DNA of 5,111 nt, from NCBI GenBank assembly GCA_021795135.1, contig JAJYPT010000129.1, forward strand, positions 1 to 5,111, written 5' to 3'. The notes below the pieces were generated by a model. It was given only the letters and a program-made list of their open reading frames with translations, was not told the origin of the DNA and did not search any database. This DNA is from Actinomycetes bacterium. GTDB lineage: Bacteria > Actinomycetota > Acidimicrobiia > Acidimicrobiales > JAJYPT01. The translations under genes and the position numbers were made by a program. Shown here piece after piece: positions 1 through 5,111 of the stretch. Positions within the stretch are counted from its first letter, which is position 1. Every line of letters begins with the position of its first letter.

Positions 1-80
1 AGAGCCCGGTGGGGTTCTACAACGCAGAACTAAAGTCATGGGCTTTCCACCCCGACCCCATTTTGGTAAGATACTTATGA
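1..80 (+). CDS. C-terminal end of an unidentified protein (5' end outside window)
   Basis: Reading from base 3, the frame is open for 25 codons and ends with TGA at 78-80. The visible tail begins SPVGFYNAELKSW and ends AFHPDPILVRYL. Two things favour this frame. The TGA sits inside ATGA, overlapping the ATG at 77 of the peroxiredoxin, the usual layout of coupled genes. The third codon positions are also GC-richer than in the other two forward frames, although that differs from the AT-rich codon use of the next gene. The frame starting at base 2 is open too, and runs into the peroxiredoxin without a stop, but its residues (EPGGVLQRRTKV...) do not look like a peroxiredoxin N-terminus. I do not recognise the family; only the C-terminus is present. 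Confidence 0.5.
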   Translation, partial: SPVGFYNAELKSWAFHPDPILVRYL

Positions 81-541
81 TGGATTCAATCTCAACAGGC
101 AATAAAATACCCAATTCTAAATTGGTAGACGAAGCTGGCAAAGAATTTTATTTAGATTCTCTACTAGGCAATAATTTACTTATAACTTTTTTTCAAGAAG
201 CTGGAACTCCTACTTGCAATAGACAACTAGAAACTTTTGCTCAAGAACAAGAACTATTTAAAACTAATAAAATATCTATTTTGGCAGTAAGTGTAGATTC
301 TCCCGAAATAAACCAGGAGTTAAAACAAGTTCTTGAAATAAATTATCCCATAGCTTCAGATGTTGATGGACAACTAGCTAAAGCATTAGGTGTTTTTAAT
401 GAAAAAACCTACAGAGCTAAACGCTCTGTATTTATTTTAGACCCTAAAGGAACTATTAAATATTCCAATCTACGGTTTTCACCTAAAAGTGTTTCTGACC
501 TACTTGCAATAGCTGAAGCTGTTGAACTTTTAGACCAATAG
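77..541 (+). CDS. Peroxiredoxin-like protein, AhpC/TSA family, single cysteine
   Basis: A 154-residue thioredoxin-fold protein of the size of BCP/PrxQ peroxiredoxins, which reduce hydroperoxides through a peroxidatic cysteine in the cytoplasm. The candidate active site is FFQEAGTPTCNRQ with Cys47 at 215-217. Thr44, three residues before it, fits the family PxxxTxxC pattern, but the Pro is Gln40. The later stretch KRSVFILDPKGTIKY matches the conserved Arg-containing strand of the family. Cys47 is the only cysteine, so a BCP-type resolving cysteine five residues on is absent and it would act as a 1-Cys enzyme with an external thiol. ATG codons at 77 and 80 are adjacent; a weak GGTAAG lies at 65-70. 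The frame is open upstream (another ATG at 38), but those residues do not fit the family and overlap the preceding gene's end. It could instead be a redox protein with altered activity. Family assignment is firm; substrate is not known. Confidence 0.85.
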   Translation: MMDSISTGNKIPNSKLVDEAGKEFYLDSLLGNNLLITFFQEAGTPTCNRQLETFAQEQELFKTNKISILAVSVDSPEINQELKQVLEINYPIASDVDGQLAKALGVFNEKTYRAKRSVFILDPKGTIKYSNLRFSPKSVSDLLAIAEAVELLDQ

Positions 542-545
542 CCAA

Positions 546-1241
546 TCAAGGATAAGAAGGTTCAGTAGGTGGAGTTATAATTAGCTCTCTGATTTGACTA
601 GTGGGTGGTTGGGATATGGCAAATAAAACTGCTTCAGCTCCGTCTTGGGGTTTCATCAATTGGGCATCTGGTCCAGGTTTGTATTGTTGGTCTCTTCCAT
701 CAAAAAAAGCCGTATCCATCCCACCTGGAATCAATAAAGTAACCCCCACTCTTCCAGCTAGTTCTATCATTAAAGAGCGAGTAAAACCAACTACTCCAAA
801 TTTTGAAGCACAATAGGCACTCGCGTCACTTAAAGCTCTCAAGCCTAAAGTAGAACCAACTGTAACAATGTTTCCCTGAGTTTGGATAAGATGAGGTAAT
901 GCTGCTCTTACTATGGCAACTGTACCCAATAGATTGACCATGACTACTTTTTCCCATGCTAGGGGATCGATATCTTCTAATTTCCCACAAGCATCTGTAC
1001 CAGCAGCAGTTACTACTGCTTCAATAGAGCCGCTACGCTTTGCTAATTCAGCCACAGCTTGTTCAGCTTGTCGTGTATTGGATATATCTACAATTTCATG
1101 ATCTACATCTGCTAAAGGTTTTGCTATATCTATAACCAAAGGGGTTCCCCCAGCTTTTAAAACCGCATCTACAACCGCTGCTCCAAGTCCAGAAGATCCT
1201 CCAGTGATAATTACATTTCCAGGAAATACTTTTTTATTCAT
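546..1241 (-). CDS. Classical short-chain dehydrogenase/reductase (SDR)
   Basis: A 231-residue NAD(P)-dependent oxidoreductase with a complete classical SDR architecture. Numbering from the ATG at 1241: TGGSSGLG cofactor loop at 13-20; Asp38 at the end of strand 2 (VIDIAKP), which usually favours NAD(H); TAAG at 78-81 in place of NNAG; and the catalytic tetrad Asn103, Ser130, Tyr143 and Lys147 (YCASK). PGGMDT at 172-177 matches the family PG-x-V-x-T motif. A TTG two codons upstream is an alternative start, but AAGGATAAGGA at 1251-1261 is well spaced for the ATG and too close for the TTG. The start overlaps the hldE stop by 8 bp, so it is probably translated with the heptose genes, suggesting a sugar-related substrate. 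It is not the extended-type SDR (about 310 residues) of HldD epimerases. Substrate unknown. Its stop is 4 bp from the stop of the convergent peroxiredoxin gene. Confidence 0.9.
   Translation of the reverse strand: MNKKVFPGNVIITGGSSGLGAAVVDAVLKAGGTPLVIDIAKPLADVDHEIVDISNTRQAEQAVAELAKRSGSIEAVVTAAGTDACGKLEDIDPLAWEKVVMVNLLGTVAIVRAALPHLIQTQGNIVTVGSTLGLRALSDASAYCASKFGVVGFTRSLMIELAGRVGVTLLIPGGMDTAFFDGRDQQYKPGPDAQLMKPQDGAEAVLFAISQPPTSQIRELIITPPTEPSYP
1234..1241 (-). promoter_or_regulatory. Stop-start overlap hldE/SDR (ATGAATAA)
   Basis: The SDR ATG precedes the hldE TAA in an 8-base overlap, in different frames. Together with the overlaps at 2640-2646 (ATGGTAG, gmhA/hldE) and 3275-3278 (ATGA, GT4/gmhA), it indicates coupled translation of four consecutive genes and therefore one transcript. 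Confidence 0.8.
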
Positions 1242-2646
1242 CTGCAATTTTCCTTATCCTTTTTACTAATTCAGTTGTTGAAAAACCCTCCAAGAGGGAA
1301 AGAAATACAGCTTGGCCTCCCCAAGAAGAAACTACTTTTGCTTCAGGTAAAGTATCTAAAGAATAATCTGAACCTTTTACAAAGATATCGGGTCGTAATT
1401 TCATAAGTATCTCTTGGGGGCTATCTTCATCAAATATTGCAACTGCATCTACATATTTTAAAGCTTGTAAGATTTGACTACGTATTAGTTGATTCTGAAT
1501 AGGTCTATTTGGACCTTTGAGATTTGAAACAGAATCATCAGAATTCAACAGAACAATTAAGCAATCACCTAAAGAGCGAGCTCTTTTTAGCAAATCAATA
1601 TGACCTGGATGCAAAAGATCAAAGCATCCCCCTGTAGCTACTACTACTCCACCTTGAGATTTTACATTTTTAGCTAGCTCAAATGCATCTATACTAAATG
1701 GCTCTGAATTGCTAGGATCGATTTTTTCCTCCCTAACAATTGCATTGACACCACCTTGATTTACAAAATTTGTAGAATGAGTAACCGCAATTGATACAGC
1801 TCTAAATCCTAATTCCCCACTAGATATTGCTTGTGTGCTAGCTACCGCAAATGAATCCCCAGCTCCACAAGTATCTCCCTTGGCAACTTTTAGAACTGGG
1901 ACAACCAAAGGAGATCCATTCTGTTCAAGATATAAAGCTCCTTGTTTACCCAAAGTTATAGCTACTGATTCAACTTTCCATTTCTGCAACAATTTAGATG
2001 CATAAAAACTAGCCTTGGTTAGATAGTTATCCTCTTTTGGGGTATGTATATTAGAACCATCAATAAAATATTGAGCTTCTTTTATATTTGGAGTAACTAA
2101 TTTAGTGCCTAATACAGGTTCTGCTCCTTTTGGATGAGGATCCCATACAAGTGGAATATGTGAAGCTAAAGATTCAAGCAAGCCTCTAAGACCCAAGTGA
2201 GAGGTTATACCTCTTCCGTAGTCAGAAACTAATATAGCTTTGGCAGAGCTAATTATATTGATGCTTTCTTGAGATAGCTCTCCTATGTTTTCTAAATCGT
2301 CTCCTTTGTCAAGTCTAAATAAAACTTGACCAGAGCTTATTATTCGAATTTTTTCAGCCGTAGTTCCACAACTGTCTATATTGAATAAACGAATTCCTTT
2401 ACTTTCAATAAGACCAACAAGTTCTTGACCACTAGCGTCTAAATTGATTGAAGTTACAAGTGCTACTTCATTTCCTTCTTCGGCGGCTAAAATAGCAGCT
2501 AAAGCAGCTCCTCCGGGTCTCGATGATACAGATTGCTCATTTATTACTAAAGCAGGAGCATCAGGAGCAACCCGATTAGCAATTCCAAATACATCTCTAT
2601 CTATTACTGAATCACCTATGACTACTATCAAAGGAGTCTCTACCAT
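1234..2646 (-). CDS. hldE: Bifunctional heptose-7-phosphate kinase / heptose-1-phosphate nucleotidyltransferase (HldE-like)
   Basis: A 470-residue two-domain cytoplasmic enzyme, close to the 477 residues of E. coli HldE (RfaE). The N-terminal PfkB/ribokinase domain (about 1-305) phosphorylates D-glycero-beta-D-manno-heptose 7-phosphate at C1. It shows GDSVIDRDVFG at 11-21, RVAPDAPALVI at 25-35, RPGGAA at 43-48, TPNIKE at 185-190 and the PfkB signature GDTCGAGDSF at 257-266, with catalytic base Asp264. The C-terminal nucleotidyltransferase domain (about 333-470) attaches the nucleotide to heptose 1-phosphate. It has GCFDLLHPGH at 340-349 (HxGH type), KGSDY at 424-428 and GFSTT at 454-458. Both active sites look intact. 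In E. coli the product is the ADP-sugar; the nucleotide used here cannot be read from sequence. The ATG overlaps the gmhA stop by 7 bp (ATGGTAG), and I see no good Shine-Dalgarno before it, so it probably depends on re-initiation by ribosomes finishing gmhA. Confidence 0.93.
   Translation of the reverse strand: MVETPLIVVIGDSVIDRDVFGIANRVAPDAPALVINEQSVSSRPGGAALAAILAAEEGNEVALVTSINLDASGQELVGLIESKGIRLFNIDSCGTTAEKIRIISSGQVLFRLDKGDDLENIGELSQESINIISSAKAILVSDYGRGITSHLGLRGLLESLASHIPLVWDPHPKGAEPVLGTKLVTPNIKEAQYFIDGSNIHTPKEDNYLTKASFYASKLLQKWKVESVAITLGKQGALYLEQNGSPLVVPVLKVAKGDTCGAGDSFAVASTQAISSGELGFRAVSIAVTHSTNFVNQGGVNAIVREEKIDPSNSEPFSIDAFELAKNVKSQGGVVVATGGCFDLLHPGHIDLLKRARSLGDCLIVLLNSDDSVSNLKGPNRPIQNQLIRSQILQALKYVDAVAIFDEDSPQEILMKLRPDIFVKGSDYSLDTLPEAKVVSSWGGQAVFLSLLEGFSTTELVKRIRKIADE
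1251..1261 (-). promoter_or_regulatory. Ribosome binding site deciding the SDR start
   Basis: Minus-strand AAGGATAAGGA lies within the hldE 3' end, with AGGA ending 9 bases before the ATG at 1241. A TTG start at 1247 would leave only 3 bases after it. This favours the ATG and gives the SDR its own ribosome entry in addition to coupling with hldE. Confidence 0.5.
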
Positions 2647-3278
2647 ATTTGCATAGGAGCTTGATCGGACTCTTTGGATAGTTGGGATAAATCTATAGAA
2701 GTTTTGGATTCTGACATAGAAACATTAGAGTCAAAAGCTTCACAAAGTAAATGAATCACAACTTGATGAACCTCTTGAATAGTTGCAGTAGAGCTTGCTT
2801 GTACGCGAATACTTTGTTGAGACATTACTGCCAGCTCATTAGGATGAGGACCAGTAAGAGCCCAAGTAATCAAACCTTTATTATTAGCTTCTTGAGCTGC
2901 TAATAAAACATTAGGACTATTACCCGAGGTAGAAATGCCTAAAAATATATCTCCTTTGCGTCCATGGGCACGGACTTGACGGGCGAAGACTTCTTCAAAA
3001 CCATAATCATTACTTATCGCAGTAAAACTAGCTGTATCCATATGTAGAGCCAATGCGCTAAAAGGAGTTCTATCATTACAATAGCGTCCTACTAACTCAG
3101 CAGCTAAATGTTGAGCTTGAGAAGCACTTCCGCCATTTCCTGCTATCAAAAACCTTCCTCCAGAAAGCAGGACTTCGGATAAAGTTTGAGCCCAATTTTC
3201 AAGTTGGGGGATTTGGGAAGCTAGTTTTTCGATAGCTTGAGTTAAATCTTGCAAACGTTGCAACCCTAATTTTGTCAT
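2640..3278 (-). CDS. gmhA: Phosphoheptose isomerase (sedoheptulose 7-phosphate isomerase)
   Basis: A 212-residue SIS-domain enzyme catalysing the first committed heptose step, sedoheptulose 7-phosphate to D-glycero-D-manno-heptose 7-phosphate, in the cytoplasm. It carries the GmhA hallmarks GNGGSASQAQHLAAELVGRY at 47-66, ISNDYGFEEVFARQV at 88-102, GISTSGNSPNV at 114-124 and IQEVHQVVIHLLCE at 167-180. By alignment in mind with E. coli GmhA (zinc ligands His61, Glu65, Gln172, His180), the equivalents here are His57, Glu61, Gln168 and His176, with identical spacing. The protein is about 20 residues longer than the 192-residue E. coli enzyme because of a Ser-rich polar tail after residue 184. The ATG overlaps the stop of the glycosyltransferase gene in ATGA, and its own stop overlaps the hldE start. 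This SIS subfamily also includes DiaA-like proteins, but the hldE neighbour makes GmhA much more likely. Confidence 0.93.
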   Translation of the reverse strand: MTKLGLQRLQDLTQAIEKLASQIPQLENWAQTLSEVLLSGGRFLIAGNGGSASQAQHLAAELVGRYCNDRTPFSALALHMDTASFTAISNDYGFEEVFARQVRAHGRKGDIFLGISTSGNSPNVLLAAQEANNKGLITWALTGPHPNELAVMSQQSIRVQASSTATIQEVHQVVIHLLCEAFDSNVSMSESKTSIDLSQLSKESDQAPMQIW

Positions 3279-4492
3279 AACATTACCTGTCCTGTTCCTA
3301 CTGAAGAATGGGATAATACCTCTTCATAAACTTTCAATATCTCATTAGCTACTTGGTTCCATCCATATCTACTTCTTGCCTTTACAACTCCCATTTGACC
3401 TAGAGATCTCCTAAAGTCAGTTTGATCTAATAGTTTTTTTAGCTCAATTGCTATTTGTTTGGGATTTTTAGGCGGAACCAGTATTCCATTTACCCCATCT
3501 TCAATCGTGTCTAACAAACCTCCAACCGAAGAAGCTATAACAGGAACGCCACAAGAAGTTGCTTCTAAAGCCACCATCCCAAAAGGTTCATACCACGGAA
3601 CACAGACCACAACATCAGCCGAACGATACAAACAAGAAAGCTCGTCTCTATCTAAACGGCCTCTAAAATCTACTCGGTGAGAAATTCCTAGGTCTTTTGC
3701 AATTGCTTTTAGTCTTATAACTTCAGGATCTAAATACAATTCGTCTTTACTTGGCCCCCCTGCAATAACAAGTTCGCCCTTGTCTAGATGCGATAGGGCA
3801 AAAACTACATCTCCGATGCCTTTTCTTTCAACTAAACGACTTACAACTACAATTCTAGGAATAGAAGGGCTTTTTTGTTCTGCTGGACCACAAGGAGAAA
3901 AAATTTCTAAATCTACTCCACAAGGTATGACAGAAATAGATTCATAACTTGCACCCATTGCCATAAGTTCAGATATTTCGTGAGTAGAAGTAGCCAAAAG
4001 GTGATTTGCCTTCTTTGCCAACATAGGTTCTATAACTTGGCGTTCAGGAGGGCTCGTGTCGGCATTTCCTTGAAAACGCCTCTTAGTTGTTCCAAGAGCA
4101 TGAAAAGTCTGTACCACTGGTATTGAAAAAAATTGAGCTGCTTTCAAAGATGCATAACCAGACATCCAAAAATGGCTATGAATGAGATCAGGTTTGCTTA
4201 GAGTCCAAGCCTTTACTAGTTCTTTTGAAAATTGTTCCATATGAACAAATAAAGAATCTTTTGGTAAATATTGTGGAGGACCTGCGTCTACTTGTTTTAC
4301 TATTACCCCAGGAGACAAAACTACTTCTGCAGCAATATCGGGGTCTTCTCTTCTTGTGTAAACTTCTACATCTACACCCAAAGAGCCAAGAGCTATAGCC
4401 AATTCAGCAACGTATATATTTTGTCCCCCTGAGTCAACTCCTCCTATAGTTGCCAAAGGACTAGCATGTTCAGAAACTAATGCTATTTTCAT
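3275..4492 (-). CDS. Glycosyltransferase family 4 (GT-B fold)
   Basis: A 405-residue retaining GT-B glycosyltransferase, presumably cytoplasmic or peripheral at the inner membrane, with no signal peptide or membrane segment visible. The N-terminal acceptor domain starts SEHASPLATIGGVDSGGQN (7-25), the glycine-rich loop seen in MshA- and sucrose-phosphate-synthase-like GT4 enzymes, followed by HSHFWMSG at 105-112 and TFHALG at 129-134. The donor domain has IPCGVD at 189-194, VVSRLVERKG at 216-225 (Arg219 and Lys224 are likely phosphate-binding residues) and the GT4 EX7E motif at Glu302-Glu310 (EPFGMVALE), then GGLLDTIEDGVNG. Length is normal and the motifs are complete. The donor and acceptor sugars cannot be assigned; its place ahead of gmhA and hldE suggests it builds the same heptose-containing glycan. 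From memory the N-terminal motif is common in actinobacterial members. The start has only a weak AAGAA ahead of it; it ends in ATGA overlap with gmhA. Confidence 0.92.
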   Translation of the reverse strand: MKIALVSEHASPLATIGGVDSGGQNIYVAELAIALGSLGVDVEVYTRREDPDIAAEVVLSPGVIVKQVDAGPPQYLPKDSLFVHMEQFSKELVKAWTLSKPDLIHSHFWMSGYASLKAAQFFSIPVVQTFHALGTTKRRFQGNADTSPPERQVIEPMLAKKANHLLATSTHEISELMAMGASYESISVIPCGVDLEIFSPCGPAEQKSPSIPRIVVVSRLVERKGIGDVVFALSHLDKGELVIAGGPSKDELYLDPEVIRLKAIAKDLGISHRVDFRGRLDRDELSCLYRSADVVVCVPWYEPFGMVALEATSCGVPVIASSVGGLLDTIEDGVNGILVPPKNPKQIAIELKKLLDQTDFRRSLGQMGVVKARSRYGWNQVANEILKVYEEVLSHSSVGTGQVML

Positions 4493-4613
4493 TTCTTATA
4501 TTTTTTTTTCACAACAAAAAATTTGTTTTTTAGTTTCATTAAAGACAATTTATTTCTTTTCTCCTTTTCTAAAAAACCTATGCATTCGTCCATATTTCTG
4601 AACTAAGAATTTT
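4493..4613. other. Very AT-rich intergenic spacer (possible promoter or leader of the coupled operon)
   Basis: The only sizeable non-coding gap in the window, 121 bp at about 21% GC by hand count (26 of 121). On the minus strand it is purine-rich and contains AAGGAG at 4561-4566, a nine-A tract (4501-4509) and TATAAG at 4495-4500, immediately before the GT4 start codon. No clear -35/-10 pair at 16-18 bp spacing was found. There is no GC-rich hairpin with a T run for the upstream gene; the two small hairpins present (TTCT/AGAA at 4596-4609, AACAAA/TTTGTT at 4513-4527) are too weak. It may hold a secondary promoter, or a small coding frame described among the findings. Confidence 0.5.
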
Positions 4614-5111
4614 TTATTTAATACTTCTCAATGCTTCTAAAATCTCTCCAATTTCTATCGAATCTAAGCATTTTTGAGTATCAAAAGGACATTTTTTTGA
4701 TCTACATCCTCTACAAGTTATACTTTGATCCCCAAAAACTACTGTTTTTACCATCCAAGGCTTCCATTTATAAAAAGGTACCGTAGGAGCAAACAGTGAT
4801 AATACAGGAGTACCTACAGCTGCAGCGATATGAGCAGGTCCAGTATTTCCTACTATCAATGCATCTGCATCTCTAATAAGTCTTGCTAAGGACTCTAAAG
4901 TTGTCTTTCCTCCCATATCTTTGACATTTGGATTACAACCTTGGCTAACTTTGGCAGTTAGAGCTATATCCTTAGGCGCACCTGTGACTACCACTTGATA
5001 ACCTTCATCAGCTAAAGCTGCTACCAACTGAATATTTTTTTCAACAGACCATGCCCTTGCTGGAACAGAAGCGCCAGGGTGGACAACTATATAGGGTTTT
5101 TCTAGTATTGG
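4614..5111 (-). CDS. Glycosyltransferase family 9 (heptosyltransferase-like), C-terminal part; 5' end outside window
   Basis: The frame is open from the right edge to TAA at 4614-4616, giving 165 residues of the C-terminal half of a GT9 protein of typically 320-370 residues. GT9 enzymes transfer heptose from ADP-heptose to an acceptor at the cytoplasmic face of the membrane. Numbering from the first complete codon at the edge: KPYIVVHPGAS at 5-15 (start of the donor domain), PARAW at 17-21, VVVTGAPKD at 40-48, GKTTLESLARLI at 68-79, NTGPAHIAAAVGTPVLSLF at 89-107 (the usual Asp-Thr-Gly-Pro is Asn-Thr-Gly-Pro here) and a CxxCxxxxCP-x5-C cluster at Cys133, 136, 141 and 148, a common GT9 feature. 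A TTG at 5025-5027 is only an internal Leu codon, not a start, since the family motifs continue upstream of it. It lies 121 bp ahead of the GT4 gene on the same strand, and hldE nearby supports an activated heptose donor. Confidence 0.9.
   Translation of the reverse strand, partial: PILEKPYIVVHPGASVPARAWSVEKNIQLVAALADEGYQVVVTGAPKDIALTAKVSQGCNPNVKDMGGKTTLESLARLIRDADALIVGNTGPAHIAAAVGTPVLSLFAPTVPFYKWKPWMVKTVVFGDQSITCRGCRSKKCPFDTQKCLDSIEIGEILEALRSIK

Noticed and set aside
20..28. CAACGCAGA resembles part of a commonly used cDNA template-switching adapter
   Set aside because: Only nine bases match, the flanks differ, and the reading frame continues naturally through it; chance similarity.
1..60. 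End of a structured RNA (hairpins GTTCT/AGAAC at 14-30 and AGAGCCC/GGGCTTT at 1-46) in a GC-richer stretch
   Set aside because: The stems are short and I could not match them to tmRNA, RNase P RNA, SRP RNA or a tRNA; a coding explanation with a coupled stop fits as well or better.
38..76. N-terminal extension of the peroxiredoxin from an ATG at 38
   Set aside because: The extra 13 residues (MGFPPRPHFGKIL) do not resemble the family N-terminus and overlap the preceding reading frame; the ATG at 77 gives a normal length and an ATGA junction.
601..816. Forward-strand open frames inside the SDR, hldE and GT4 genes (also 913-1101, 2444-2656, 3459-3680)
   Set aside because: They lie opposite genes with complete family motifs and show no recognisable domains of their own.
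4513..4527. AACAAA/TTTGTT hairpin followed by T residues as a terminator
   Set aside because: Only one G-C pair with a three-base loop; it is too weak, and the T run reads on the plus strand, where no transcript is expected to end.
4614..5027. A complete 137-residue protein starting at TTG 5027
   Set aside because: The frame stays open to the window edge and encodes the GT9 HPGAS motif upstream, so the TTG is internal.

Overview
This 5.1 kb window comes from an AT-rich bacterial genome (roughly 38-40% GC by eye). Genes are tightly packed. It contains one leftward block of nucleotide-sugar and glycosyltransferase genes and, at the left edge, a short rightward pair ending in a peroxiredoxin. 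No tRNA, rRNA, insertion sequence, CRISPR array or convincing intrinsic terminator was seen.

Layout: positions 1-80 appear to hold the last 25 codons of an unidentified rightward gene, whose TGA overlaps the ATG of a one-cysteine AhpC/TSA-type peroxiredoxin (77-541). Four bases later the leftward block ends. Read in its transcription direction (right to left), the block is: a GT9 heptosyltransferase-like gene cut by the right edge (5111-4614); a very AT-rich spacer of 121 bp; a GT4 glycosyltransferase (4492-3275); phosphoheptose isomerase gmhA (3278-2640); bifunctional heptose-7-phosphate kinase/heptose-1-phosphate nucleotidyltransferase hldE (2646-1234); and a classical short-chain dehydrogenase (1241-546). 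The last four genes overlap by 4, 7 and 8 bp, so they are almost certainly one translationally coupled operon.

How the genes work together: GmhA converts sedoheptulose 7-phosphate to D-glycero-D-manno-heptose 7-phosphate. HldE phosphorylates C1 and, after a phosphatase step, attaches the nucleotide. The GT9 and GT4 enzymes are placed to put the activated heptose and another sugar on a surface glycan. The phosphatase (GmhB) and a classical HldD epimerase are not in the window. The SDR is not an HldD-type enzyme and its substrate is unknown.

Taxonomy is tentative. The GT4 N-terminus (SEHASPLATIGGVDSGGQN) and the gene order GT9-GT4-SIS isomerase-HldE-SDR recall, from memory, clusters in Actinobacteria, which would suggest a low-GC actinobacterium. 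A Gram-negative bacterium using heptose in LPS core cannot be excluded. The window looks like a well-formed but largely known type of pathway. The points most worth a second look are the heptose operon's missing steps and coupled SDR, the unusual active site of the peroxiredoxin, and the 121 bp spacer with a possible lysine-rich mini-ORF.
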